From G020354945 sp964570585 (lineage in GTDB: Bacteria; Omnitrophota; Gorgyraeia; JABMRG01; JAFGKX01): DNA of 51,860 nt. This document shows, piece after piece, positions 26,165 to 32,932 of the stretch. The notes under the pieces were generated by a model that did no database searches, had not been told where the DNA came from, and saw only the letters and a program-made list of their open reading frames with translations. Position 1 is the stretch's first letter, and each line of letters begins with the position of its first letter. The position numbers and the translations under genes were made by a program. Location: positions 1 through 51,860 of the forward strand of contig CAZMYR010000009.1 in assembly GCA_964570585.1 (NCBI GenBank). The letters are read 5' to 3'.

Positions 26165-27019
26165 ATGTTTCCTAATATAGACATATTTGGTGCTTCCTTT
26201 GACACCTGGAATTCCTGTCTTTTGATGAGTCTTTTGGTGGTTCTTGTGGCTGTTTTGATATTTCGCCCCAAGGATTTCCCTTTAAGAAGAATTCAGATTT
26301 TTTGGGCGACGATGTTGTTTATCTTTTTTGGTATTCTAGGCTCTCATGTACTTAATATTATTATACATGCTTCTGAACATCAAGGTCAGCCCTTACAAGA
26401 AATATTTAATACATCTGGCGTGGCATATTTAGGCGTTCCTATATTGGGGTTTTTAGCTCTTTGGATTTTTTCCAGAAATGTAAGAGTATCTTTTTTAACA
26501 GTTGCTGATTATGCCGCCCCATTTTTAATGCTGGAGCGTATAATAGGAAGAATAGGATGCCTTGGTTATGGCTGCTGTTATGGTATTCCGTCTAATCTCC
26601 CCTGGGCATATCCATTTCATACTGCAGGAGGAATACCCAGCCATCCTACCCAGGCCTATGCGCTCATTTGTGCCTTGGCTATATTTGTATCAAGCCGTTA
26701 TTTATATAAAAGAATAAGAGGAGTTCGTGGGATTGCATTCTTTTATGTAGTTTTATTTTACAGTCTTTTAAGATTTTTCAATGAATTTTTAAGAGCAGAA
26801 GGCCCTTTTGTTTACGGGCCTGTTAAGCTTTCTCATATTGCCCTGTTTATCTTTGTGGTTATTGCCTTAATAGGATTATTTATTATATTAAAGAAATCAA
26901 GCCAAAAAGACAAGATATCGAAGCCCTTAAAAGGCGCATTTATACGGCTATTCATATGGCTTATGTTTGTAGGAGCTGTTGCGCTTTTGGTTTTATCTTT
27001 TATCCCGAAAAATGTATAA
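26165..27019 (+). CDS. Prolipoprotein diacylglyceryl transferase family protein (Lgt-like)
   Basis: A 284-residue polytopic membrane protein with about seven hydrophobic segments. It carries GRIGCLGYGCCYG (residues 128-140), HPTQAY (160-165) and a downstream FLR motif (about 214), the pattern of PF01790. Lgt moves a diacylglyceryl group from phosphatidylglycerol to the lipobox Cys of prolipoproteins. Classical Lgt has GRxxNF...NGE, whereas this protein has a Cys-rich GRIGC...CCYG variant seen in Lgt-like paralogues. It may therefore be a divergent family member rather than the housekeeping enzyme. Its TAA overlaps the start of the next gene. Confidence 0.75.
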   Translation: MFPNIDIFGASFDTWNSCLLMSLLVVLVAVLIFRPKDFPLRRIQIFWATMLFIFFGILGSHVLNIIIHASEHQGQPLQEIFNTSGVAYLGVPILGFLALWIFSRNVRVSFLTVADYAAPFLMLERIIGRIGCLGYGCCYGIPSNLPWAYPFHTAGGIPSHPTQAYALICALAIFVSSRYLYKRIRGVRGIAFFYVVLFYSLLRFFNEFLRAEGPFVYGPVKLSHIALFIFVVIALIGLFIILKKSSQKDKISKPLKGAFIRLFIWLMFVGAVALLVLSFIPKNV

Positions 27020-27737
27020 TAATAAATTTTACCGCTCGTGGTCAAAACCGGATGACCTTATTTCCTTTAGAGTTACTGCTGGAGAGACAGACCTTTTTAT
27101 ATCTGCGGATAAGGATCTAACCAAGCAGGCCGGAGACGCTATAAGAAAGGCAAGGGCAGATATAGAAGAGTATATAAAATCCACCACTGATTTTAAAGAG
27201 AGCCTTGAACCCCTCCCTCATAATGAGAAGGCGCCTGAAATTGTAAAACAAATGATGGAGGTATCTTCAAAAACCGGCATAGGTCCTATGGCGGCTGTCG
27301 CAGGAGCAATTGCTGAGGTGGTGGGAAAGCAACTTCTTAGCGAAACAGAAGAAATAATAGTTGAAAATGGCGGGGATATATTTATAAGTTCTAAGTGCCG
27401 GCGTAAAATCGGTATATACGCGGGTAACTCCCCCTTAAGTAATAAAATAGGAATTGAACTCCTAGCTGAGGATACCCCATGTGGAATATGTACATCAAGC
27501 GCAACAGTGGGCCCAAGTTTAAGTTTTGGCAAAGCTGACGCAACCGTTATGTATTCTCGAAATTGCGCATTGGCTGATGCGGCAGCTACCGCTGTTTGTA
27601 ATATGGTAAAATCAAAAGATGACATAAATGAAGGGCTAAAGCTGGCAAGAGATATTGAAGGTATAGAAGGAGCCATGATAATTATAAAAGATGCCTTTGG
27701 TGCATGGGGTAAGATAAAAATTATTGATATTACCTGA
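27012..27737 (+). CDS. UPF0280 family protein (COG2122, ApbE-like)
   Basis: A 241-residue protein with the UPF0280 layout: N-terminal FRVTAGETDL; central GIGPMAAVAGAIAE; ENGGDIFI; CTSSATVGPS; and C-terminal ADAAATAVCN. The ATG at 27012 is preferred because it overlaps the lgt-like stop by 8 bp and begins at the family start (MYNNKFYRSW); a start at 26979 would only add upstream coding sequence. COG2122 proteins are tied genetically to sulfide assimilation into homocysteine in methanogens and some anaerobes, together with a NIL-ferredoxin and COG1900. The NIL-ferredoxin is the next gene; COG1900 is not in this window. Confidence 0.85.
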   Translation: MYNNKFYRSWSKPDDLISFRVTAGETDLFISADKDLTKQAGDAIRKARADIEEYIKSTTDFKESLEPLPHNEKAPEIVKQMMEVSSKTGIGPMAAVAGAIAEVVGKQLLSETEEIIVENGGDIFISSKCRRKIGIYAGNSPLSNKIGIELLAEDTPCGICTSSATVGPSLSFGKADATVMYSRNCALADAAATAVCNMVKSKDDINEGLKLARDIEGIEGAMIIIKDAFGAWGKIKIIDIT

Positions 27738-27756
27738 TGTTTGGTATAGAATAGCA
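27722..27756 (+). repeat. 35-nt segment duplicated from 26039-26073
   Basis: TATTGATATTAC and TTTGGTATAGAATAGCA occur at both places with the same six-base spacing. About 31 of 35 positions match, and the differences are all transitions. Here the first half encodes the last codons and stop of the UPF0280 gene, while at 26039 it is non-coding and runs into repeat copy A. It looks like a recombination or repeat-insertion footprint. Confidence 0.6.
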
Positions 27757-27780
27757 GAATAAAAGTTTCAGGAGAAGAAA

Positions 27781-28188
27781 ATGAAGAAGAAGAGGATAGT
27801 ATTACATTTTCCGCCAAAACTAATTGCTCAGCCGATAACTTATCATTTGGTGAAGGATTACAATCTAGTCTTTAATATCTTGCAGGCCAGGATTATGCCC
27901 AATGAAGAGGGGCTTATGGTGATTGAACTTAGCGGTGGCAATAAAGACTATAATAATGGCCTTAAGTTTATTCGTGAGCAGGGAATAAAGGTCCAAACAT
28001 TAAAGAAGGATGTAAGAAGAAATGAGGCTCGCTGCACACATTGCGGAGTTTGCGTAGCAATATGTCCTACTGGGGCATTATATACAGACCCGAAAACGAT
28101 GAAGGTTATATTTGATAACACCAAATGCATAGCTTGCGAACTCTGCGTGCCTGCCTGCCCACCAAGGGCTATGGAGGTAAAGTTTTAG
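27781..28188 (+). CDS. NIL domain-ferredoxin protein (homocysteine synthesis type)
   Basis: The protein has 135 residues. Residues 1-78 form a NIL domain, the small ferredoxin-like fold also found at the end of MetN. Residues 80-135 form a 2[4Fe-4S] ferredoxin with CxxCxxCxxxCP twice (C85, C88, C91, C95; C116, C119, C122, C126). AGGAG precedes the ATG by seven bases. The same fusion works with COG1900 to turn aspartate semialdehyde and sulfide into homocysteine in methanogens and sulfate reducers; the NIL-Fer supplies electrons. Adjacency to COG2122 supports that role. A generic ferredoxin role is the alternative. Confidence 0.85.
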   Translation: MKKKRIVLHFPPKLIAQPITYHLVKDYNLVFNILQARIMPNEEGLMVIELSGGNKDYNNGLKFIREQGIKVQTLKKDVRRNEARCTHCGVCVAICPTGALYTDPKTMKVIFDNTKCIACELCVPACPPRAMEVKF

Positions 28189-28192
28189 GAAG

Positions 28193-28329
28193 AGAATAGC
28201 ACCGCTTGGGAAAGCTAGCAAAAAGGGACGTTTCTGAAACCAAAGAGGAAAGTGTCCCCATAAAGGGGACATTTTCCCCTTTGGTTTCAGAAACGTCCCT
28301 ATACACATACTTTCAGAAACGGTGCATTC
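28193..28329 (+). repeat. Palindromic intergenic repeat, copy B (nested)
   Basis: It has the same outer ends as copy A (GAATAGCACCG and AAACGGTGCATTC). Inside lies a 36-bp stem (28224-28259 with 28265-28300) that has only two mismatches, beginning AGGGACGTTTC and closed by a five-base loop. The innermost part matches the copy A hairpin, while the AGGGACGTTTC extension is extra, so B looks like one palindrome inserted in another. It ends five bases before the exchanger ATG. Confidence 0.75.
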
Positions 28330-28333
28330 TTAT

Positions 28334-29263
28334 ATGATGCCTTTAAACATAGCATTATTCATAACCGGGCTTATTCTTTTATATGCGGGCGGAGAAGTCT
28401 TTATAAAAGGAAGTACCAGCATAGCCTATCTTTTCGGGCTCAGGCCGCTTATTGTAGCAGCTACAGTGGCTGCATTCGCCACATCAGCGCCGGAATTTTT
28501 TGTTTGTTTGACAGCCGCCGTAAGAAATTCAAGGAATTTGGCATTAGGAAACATTGTTGGTAGCTGTATTGCCAATATTGCCTTGATATTAGGAATATGC
28601 TCTTTAATCAAGCCCATAAAGATAGAGCGCTCATTATTGCGTAAAGAGTTACCGATGCTGATTGTTGTCTCTGTTTCGTTTTTCCTTATCTGCCTTGACC
28701 TGTATATATCAAAAACGGAAGCATTTTTATTGCTTTTTGGATTTTGTTTGTTTATTTACTATTGTGTAAAGAATGCAAAAGGAGAAAAGAATGCATTGAT
28801 TGAGTCCCGATCTCAATCAAAGTTAAAAAGTTTTGCATTTGTTGGGTTAGCTATCTTATTACTTGTTTCTGGCTCGAATCTTCTGGTTAAATCAGCAGTA
28901 ACGCTGGCGCATTATTTTGGCATAAGCCAGCTTGTTATCGGACTTACGATAGTTGCAATCGGCACCTCCCTGCCGGAACTCAGCGTTTCGGCCGTAGCTT
29001 CTGCAAGAGGAAAGCATGACACTAGCATCGGTAATATTATCGGCAGTAATATTTTTAATATACTTTTAATTATAGGCGCAGTTTGCCTTATCAGGCCTAT
29101 TTTCATAACCCCGGCAACTATAAAGTTTGAAATTCCTTTAATGGTAGCATATTCTATTTTGCTACTGCCTCTGCTCAGGAGCGGTTTTAAATTAAGCAGG
29201 TTAGAAGGTTTTATTCTTCTTTTAAGTTACGCAGTTTATATATGGATATTGTTTGTTAGATGA
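28334..29263 (+). CDS. Na+/Ca2+ exchanger family protein (CaCA, YrbG-like)
   Basis: About ten hydrophobic segments and two alpha-repeats, the hallmark of CaCA antiporters. The first reads ATSAPEFF...GNIVGSCIANI and the second GTSLPELS...GNIIGSNIFNI. The acidic residue of each TSxPE and the GSN/GSC segments form the cation site. The ATG at 28334 is preferred over a GTG at 28322 that lies inside the repeat. The 309-residue length is normal. The stop overlaps the next ATG by four bases, so it is co-translated with a cation channel. Which ion is exchanged cannot be told from sequence. Confidence 0.9.
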   Translation: MMPLNIALFITGLILLYAGGEVFIKGSTSIAYLFGLRPLIVAATVAAFATSAPEFFVCLTAAVRNSRNLALGNIVGSCIANIALILGICSLIKPIKIERSLLRKELPMLIVVSVSFFLICLDLYISKTEAFLLLFGFCLFIYYCVKNAKGEKNALIESRSQSKLKSFAFVGLAILLLVSGSNLLVKSAVTLAHYFGISQLVIGLTIVAIGTSLPELSVSAVASARGKHDTSIGNIIGSNIFNILLIIGAVCLIRPIFITPATIKFEIPLMVAYSILLLPLLRSGFKLSRLEGFILLLSYAVYIWILFVR

Positions 29264-30267
29264 CAACGCAGAAATGTAAATATAGAGATTGTAAAGAAAA
29301 GGCAGTGAGCCTTTCAGAATTCTGCTGGAGGCATATCGAAAATAAAGACGCTTACAGAGATAATTTGCTTGAATATATCAAAAAGAACAATTCTATAAAA
29401 GAGTTTTATCTGCGCCGCGTAGAAATCCCTCATTTTGATTTTGTAGATGTGGATTGCCAAAATGTAGATTTATCATCCTGCAATTTAGCCGGCACTAATT
29501 TTAGCGGGGCAGATATGAGGCATTGTAATCTGGCTCACGCAAACCTAAAAAGCGCGTATCTGGATAATGCCGATTTATCAGAAGCCCATCTGTCAGGTTG
29601 CGATTTATCTGGAGCAAGACTCTGGCATGCCGATTTAAAAGATGCCAATTTAGCAGAAGCCAATTTATCCGGAGCTGACCTGCTCAATGCCAACCTTTCC
29701 ATGGTTAAATTCTGGAATGCAAGTATAAAAGGGGCAAAATTACTTACCAAGCACAATTTTGCATTAAGAAAAAAATTCTTTAACCGATACGCAATAGATG
29801 AGAAAGGACCAATTTCTGCCGCTGAAGGGTACAGGAGCCTAAAGCAATATTTTATGTCTGCAGGAAGATACGATGATGCCAGCTGGGCGTCATTTAAGGA
29901 AAAGCAGATGCAAAGGAGGAAACTTCTGCGCGAAGGCAATATTGCATATATACCTTCTTTATTTATGGCTTTGATGTGCGGCTATGGAGAAAAACCATAT
30001 CGGGTAATTCTATTTTCTATTGCAGTAATATTTTTATATGCTATAGTATATTTTATAACAGCAGCGATAGACGTTCCGCTTAAGACGGCTGGATTTTGGG
30101 ATTATTTATATTTTAGCATAGTTACTTTTACCACACTTGGGTTTGGTGACATTACCCCTAAACTTATACCGTTTTTCCAGATGCTGGCCGGAACAGAGGC
30201 ATTTTTAGGCGCATTTATGATTGGATTGTTTGTGTTTACATTGGCGAGGAAGTATTCGGCAAGATAG
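29260..30267 (+). CDS. Pentapeptide-repeat protein fused to a two-helix potassium-channel domain
   Basis: 335 residues. The N-terminus has a short zinc-finger-like CxxxxC...CxxH (CKYRDC, FCWRH). Residues about 55-160 are A(D/N)LxxA-type pentapeptide repeats, forming a right-handed quadrilateral beta helix. A linker follows, then two transmembrane helices flanking TTLGFGD (about residues 289-295), a K+-channel selectivity filter of the TVGYGD type. Pentapeptide-Ion_trans_2 fusions are known but poorly characterised; the beta helix probably serves as a cytoplasmic assembly or sensing module. It overlaps the exchanger by four bases, suggesting joint ion homeostasis. Confidence 0.9.
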   Translation: MTTQKCKYRDCKEKAVSLSEFCWRHIENKDAYRDNLLEYIKKNNSIKEFYLRRVEIPHFDFVDVDCQNVDLSSCNLAGTNFSGADMRHCNLAHANLKSAYLDNADLSEAHLSGCDLSGARLWHADLKDANLAEANLSGADLLNANLSMVKFWNASIKGAKLLTKHNFALRKKFFNRYAIDEKGPISAAEGYRSLKQYFMSAGRYDDASWASFKEKQMQRRKLLREGNIAYIPSLFMALMCGYGEKPYRVILFSIAVIFLYAIVYFITAAIDVPLKTAGFWDYLYFSIVTFTTLGFGDITPKLIPFFQMLAGTEAFLGAFMIGLFVFTLARKYSAR

Positions 30268-30282
30268 AAAAGGGAGAAAAAT

Positions 30283-30759
30283 ATGCTGCAAGAAAAGATT
30301 AATAATGATTTAAAAGATGCTATGAAAGCCAGAGACGCGCTAAAAACCTCATGCCTGCGTATGATAATAGCGGACATTAAAAATGTATCCATTGCTAAAC
30401 AGGCGGAGCGGAAGCTTAAGCCTCCACTTAAGGACGAAGATATAATAGAAGTTTTGCAGCGTCAAGTAAAGCAACATAAGGATTCTATAGAAGGGTTTAA
30501 AAAGGGAGGCCGGCAGGATTTGGTCGATAAGGAGACTAAGGAATCGGGGATAATACGGGGTTATTTGCCCGAGCAACTTACTCCTGATGAGATAAAGGAT
30601 ATAGTAGCAAAGGCAATAAAAGAAACCGGTGCGAAGGAACGAAAAGACATAGGCAAAGTTATGAGTACTGTAATGCCGAAGGTAAAAGGCAGGGCCGAGG
30701 GTAAATTGGTAAACAAAATAGTAGTTGAGCAGTTGGCGAAAAGTGGAAAAAAAGAATAG
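30283..30759 (+). CDS. yqeY: GatB/YqeY domain protein
   Basis: A 158-residue helical protein matching YqeY along its whole length: N-terminal KINNDLKDAMKARD, central LQRQVKQHKDSIE, IIRGYLPEQLT, and C-terminal GKVMSTVMPKVKGRAEG. YqeY shares the tRNA-binding tail domain of GatB, but its role is not firmly established. The SD-like AGGGAG lies eight bases before the ATG. Its 3' end overlaps the CPBP gene. Confidence 0.9.
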   Translation: MLQEKINNDLKDAMKARDALKTSCLRMIIADIKNVSIAKQAERKLKPPLKDEDIIEVLQRQVKQHKDSIEGFKKGGRQDLVDKETKESGIIRGYLPEQLTPDEIKDIVAKAIKETGAKERKDIGKVMSTVMPKVKGRAEGKLVNKIVVEQLAKSGKKE

Positions 30760-31738
30760 ACTTGTAGACGCGTGGATCTTTGTTGCTTTGATATTTATCA
30801 TATCATTAGCGACAGGATGGTTTCACCAGAGAGGGGTGAACATGCCCCTTTCTGCTATACCAATTTTTGCAGGCCTGTTGGGTTTTTTCTTCTGGGTTTT
30901 TATTTGTAGAAAGCCAATCGCTGAAATCTATTCTAAAGGTTATCCGTACAGAAAGTTAAAATTGTGGGGCATAATTTCATCGGTTGTATTTTTTGAATAT
31001 CTACTCATCTGGGGTCTGCACTCTCAGCAGATTCAGTTAGTCGATGAACATTTATACTCTCTTACAGTAATTTTTATAGGCGCAATAGCATTCTATTTTA
31101 GTTTTATCAGAATGAGAGTGAGTTTAAGGTTTTTATCTTTAGGTATATTAATTCCTTTATTGGCATCAGGCTCTGCGGTGGGCTTAGGAAGATATTTTGG
31201 ATTTGTTCAATTTTCTGTGCCAAGAGAAGATGTATTAGGAATAGTTTTTTTAAATACCTCTTATTGGATAATTTTTGGTATCCTATATCAGCTGGTATGC
31301 GAAGAGCTGGCTTTTAGAGGGTTTCTAATGCAGAGGCTGGTGGATAAAGGTAGAGCGCAGGCGGTAATTATTTCGTCTTTTATATACGCTATATGGCATA
31401 TAATCATCGGGATTTTTCAAGGAATAAATATTCAGCAGGGAGTGGTTAGTTTCGCCGAAAATTTTATAATAGGATGTCTTCTGGCATTGCTTTTTATAAA
31501 GGGAAAAAATTTGCTTATTGCTGCAATATCTCATGGTATAATAGTTGGATTGAAACTCAGTCTGTTGGCAGGCGATAAATATCCTGGTTTAAGCCAGTAT
31601 TTTCAAACAACTACCGCCTCTGCTGAATTAAAATTTATTATGCTCTGGTTTTTGTGTTTGTTCGTAGGATTGATAGTGGTTTTGATAACGCCTGAAAAGA
31701 GAAGGCCTCAACCTGTTTTTTCCAAGGTAAGGCGATAG
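30743..31738 (+). CDS. CPBP family intramembrane glutamic endopeptidase
   Basis: A polytopic membrane protein with the CPBP (Rce1-like/ABI) motifs: EELAFRG (motif 1), FIYAIWH (motif 2) and SHG near the C-terminus (motif 3). The family includes CAAX-type proteases and bacteriocin-immunity proteins; the substrate here is unknown. The start is uncertain: GTG at 30743 is used because it is closest to the first membrane helix, and TTG at 30725 is also in frame. Both overlap the end of yqeY, implying coupled translation. Confidence 0.85.
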   Translation: MEKKNRLVDAWIFVALIFIISLATGWFHQRGVNMPLSAIPIFAGLLGFFFWVFICRKPIAEIYSKGYPYRKLKLWGIISSVVFFEYLLIWGLHSQQIQLVDEHLYSLTVIFIGAIAFYFSFIRMRVSLRFLSLGILIPLLASGSAVGLGRYFGFVQFSVPREDVLGIVFLNTSYWIIFGILYQLVCEELAFRGFLMQRLVDKGRAQAVIISSFIYAIWHIIIGIFQGINIQQGVVSFAENFIIGCLLALLFIKGKNLLIAAISHGIIVGLKLSLLAGDKYPGLSQYFQTTTASAELKFIMLWFLCLFVGLIVVLITPEKRRPQPVFSKVRR

Positions 31739-31750
31739 CATGGCTTAGCT

Positions 31751-32335
31751 GTGAAGATTTTAGGCAGCTTATTAATTTCTATCTTGTTATTTTTACCTCA
31801 ATCTGTATCAGGAGGTGAAGGAGCAATGGGTAAAAAAGTAGTTATGATTATAGCAAAGAATGGATTTCGTGATGAAGAACTCCAGGAACCAAAAACCGTT
31901 CTGCAAAAAGCAGGAGTAAAAGTTGTGCTGGCTTCTTCTTCTCCTGGAACAGCTGTTGGGATGTTAGGAGCAAGGGTTAAAGTAGAAAAAACTATTAATG
32001 AAGTTAACCCTTCAGACTATGATGCAGTGATATTTGTCGGTGGGCCCGGAGCATCAGAATATTTTGAGGATTCTACTGCTCATAGCATAGCAAAAAGAGC
32101 AAATGAGCAAGGAAAGTTAGTATGCGCAATATGCATAGCCCCGGTTACCCTTGCCAGAGCAGGGCTTCTCTTCGGTAAAAAAGCCACGGTATTTTCATCA
32201 GAGGCAAATCAATTAAAGCGAGCCGGGGCTGTTTATACAAAGGGAGGGGTTGAGGTTGACAGCAACATAATAACTGCCGACGGGCCTGCATCGGCTAAGG
32301 AATTCGGGAAGGCAATATTGGAGAAGCTAAAGTGA
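31751..32335 (+). CDS. DJ-1/PfpI family protein with two possible starts
   Basis: The DJ-1/PfpI fold is shown by GFRDEEL, FVGGPGAS and the nucleophile elbow VCAICIAP. The elbow Cys is present, but the His of the usual ICHG is Ile, so classical PfpI protease chemistry is doubtful. Two starts compete. GTG at 31751 gives a signal-peptide-like MKILGSLLISILLFLP but has no clear SD. ATG at 31826 has a near-perfect AGGAGGTG (31810-31817) eight bases upstream and gives a cytosolic protein starting MGKKVVMII. The longer form is given because its leader is so signal-like; the shorter form may be the main product. Confidence 0.8.
   Translation: MKILGSLLISILLFLPQSVSGGEGAMGKKVVMIIAKNGFRDEELQEPKTVLQKAGVKVVLASSSPGTAVGMLGARVKVEKTINEVNPSDYDAVIFVGGPGASEYFEDSTAHSIAKRANEQGKLVCAICIAPVTLARAGLLFGKKATVFSSEANQLKRAGAVYTKGGVEVDSNIITADGPASAKEFGKAILEKLK
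31810..31817 (+). promoter_or_regulatory. Strong internal Shine-Dalgarno of the DJ-1/PfpI gene
   Basis: AGGAGGTG lies eight bases before ATG 31826, inside the segment that would encode the signal peptide of the longer form. It argues for initiation at 31826. Confidence 0.6.
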
Positions 32336-32835
32336 CGGCGAACATGCAGGAAATAAAAAAATATCCTGATGCAATACTGCGGGCTAAGTGTTCTCCTGCG
32401 GAAATAGTAGATGATAAAATAAGGTCTATTTTATCCGATATGACTTTTACAATGCATGCTTATAATGGTATAGGCCTGGCAGCCCCGCAGATAGGAACGG
32501 ATAAACAAATTGTAGTAGTAGATATAGGAGAAGGCCCGATAAATTTGGTAAATCCGCAAATTGTTGACAAAGATGGTAAGAGCGCCATTGAAGAAGGATG
32601 TCTTTCTTTACCGGAAGTTTTAGTTAAGGTAAAAAGGGCCGGAGGCATAAAAGTAAAAGCCCTGGATGAAACCGGCAAAGAGATTATAATAGGCGCCAAA
32701 GGGCTTCTTTCGACAGTTATACAGCATGAAATAGACCACCTTAACGGTATCTTAATTATAGATTACGCTAATTTTATCAAAAAAGAGTTTTTAAAAAGGA
32801 GCCTATTAAAACACCGGGAAAGAAAGCCGATGTAA
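32332..32835 (+). CDS. def: Peptide deformylase
   Basis: Removes the formyl group from nascent N-terminal Met. All three motifs are present: GIGLAAPQ (residues 46-53), EGCLSLP (88-94, metal-ligand Cys) and HEIDH (132-136, metal-ligand His residues with catalytic Glu). The 167-residue length is typical. GTG at 32332 overlaps the DJ-1 stop by four bases and has GGAG eight bases upstream; ATG at 32344 is the alternative. Confidence 0.95.
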   Translation: MTANMQEIKKYPDAILRAKCSPAEIVDDKIRSILSDMTFTMHAYNGIGLAAPQIGTDKQIVVVDIGEGPINLVNPQIVDKDGKSAIEEGCLSLPEVLVKVKRAGGIKVKALDETGKEIIIGAKGLLSTVIQHEIDHLNGILIIDYANFIKKEFLKRSLLKHRERKPM

Positions 32836-32840
32836 CATGG

Positions 32841-32911
32841 TGGGGATACCCTGCAGCACAAAAAGGAAGCGTGCTCCGTAGAGAACCTTTTTGTGCAGCA
32901 GAGTGTCCCCA
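32841..32911 (+). repeat. Palindromic intergenic repeat between def and the kinase
   Basis: Arms 32841-32866 and 32886-32911 pair over 26 bp with three mismatches, from TGGGGA at one end to TCCCCA at the other, with GCACAAAAAGG / CCTTTTTGTGC near the loop. No T-tract follows, so it is more likely a repeat than a simple terminator. The GGGGA/TCCCC ends recall the hairpins of copies A and B. Confidence 0.7.
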
Positions 32912-32932
32912 TACGCATAGGAATATATCACG

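Noticed and set aside
28322..28333. GTG at 28322 as the exchanger start
   Set aside because: It lies in the repeat end; ATG 28334 fits the family start better.
32841..32911. Intrinsic terminator after def
   Set aside because: Strong hairpin but no T-tract; it fits the repeat families better.
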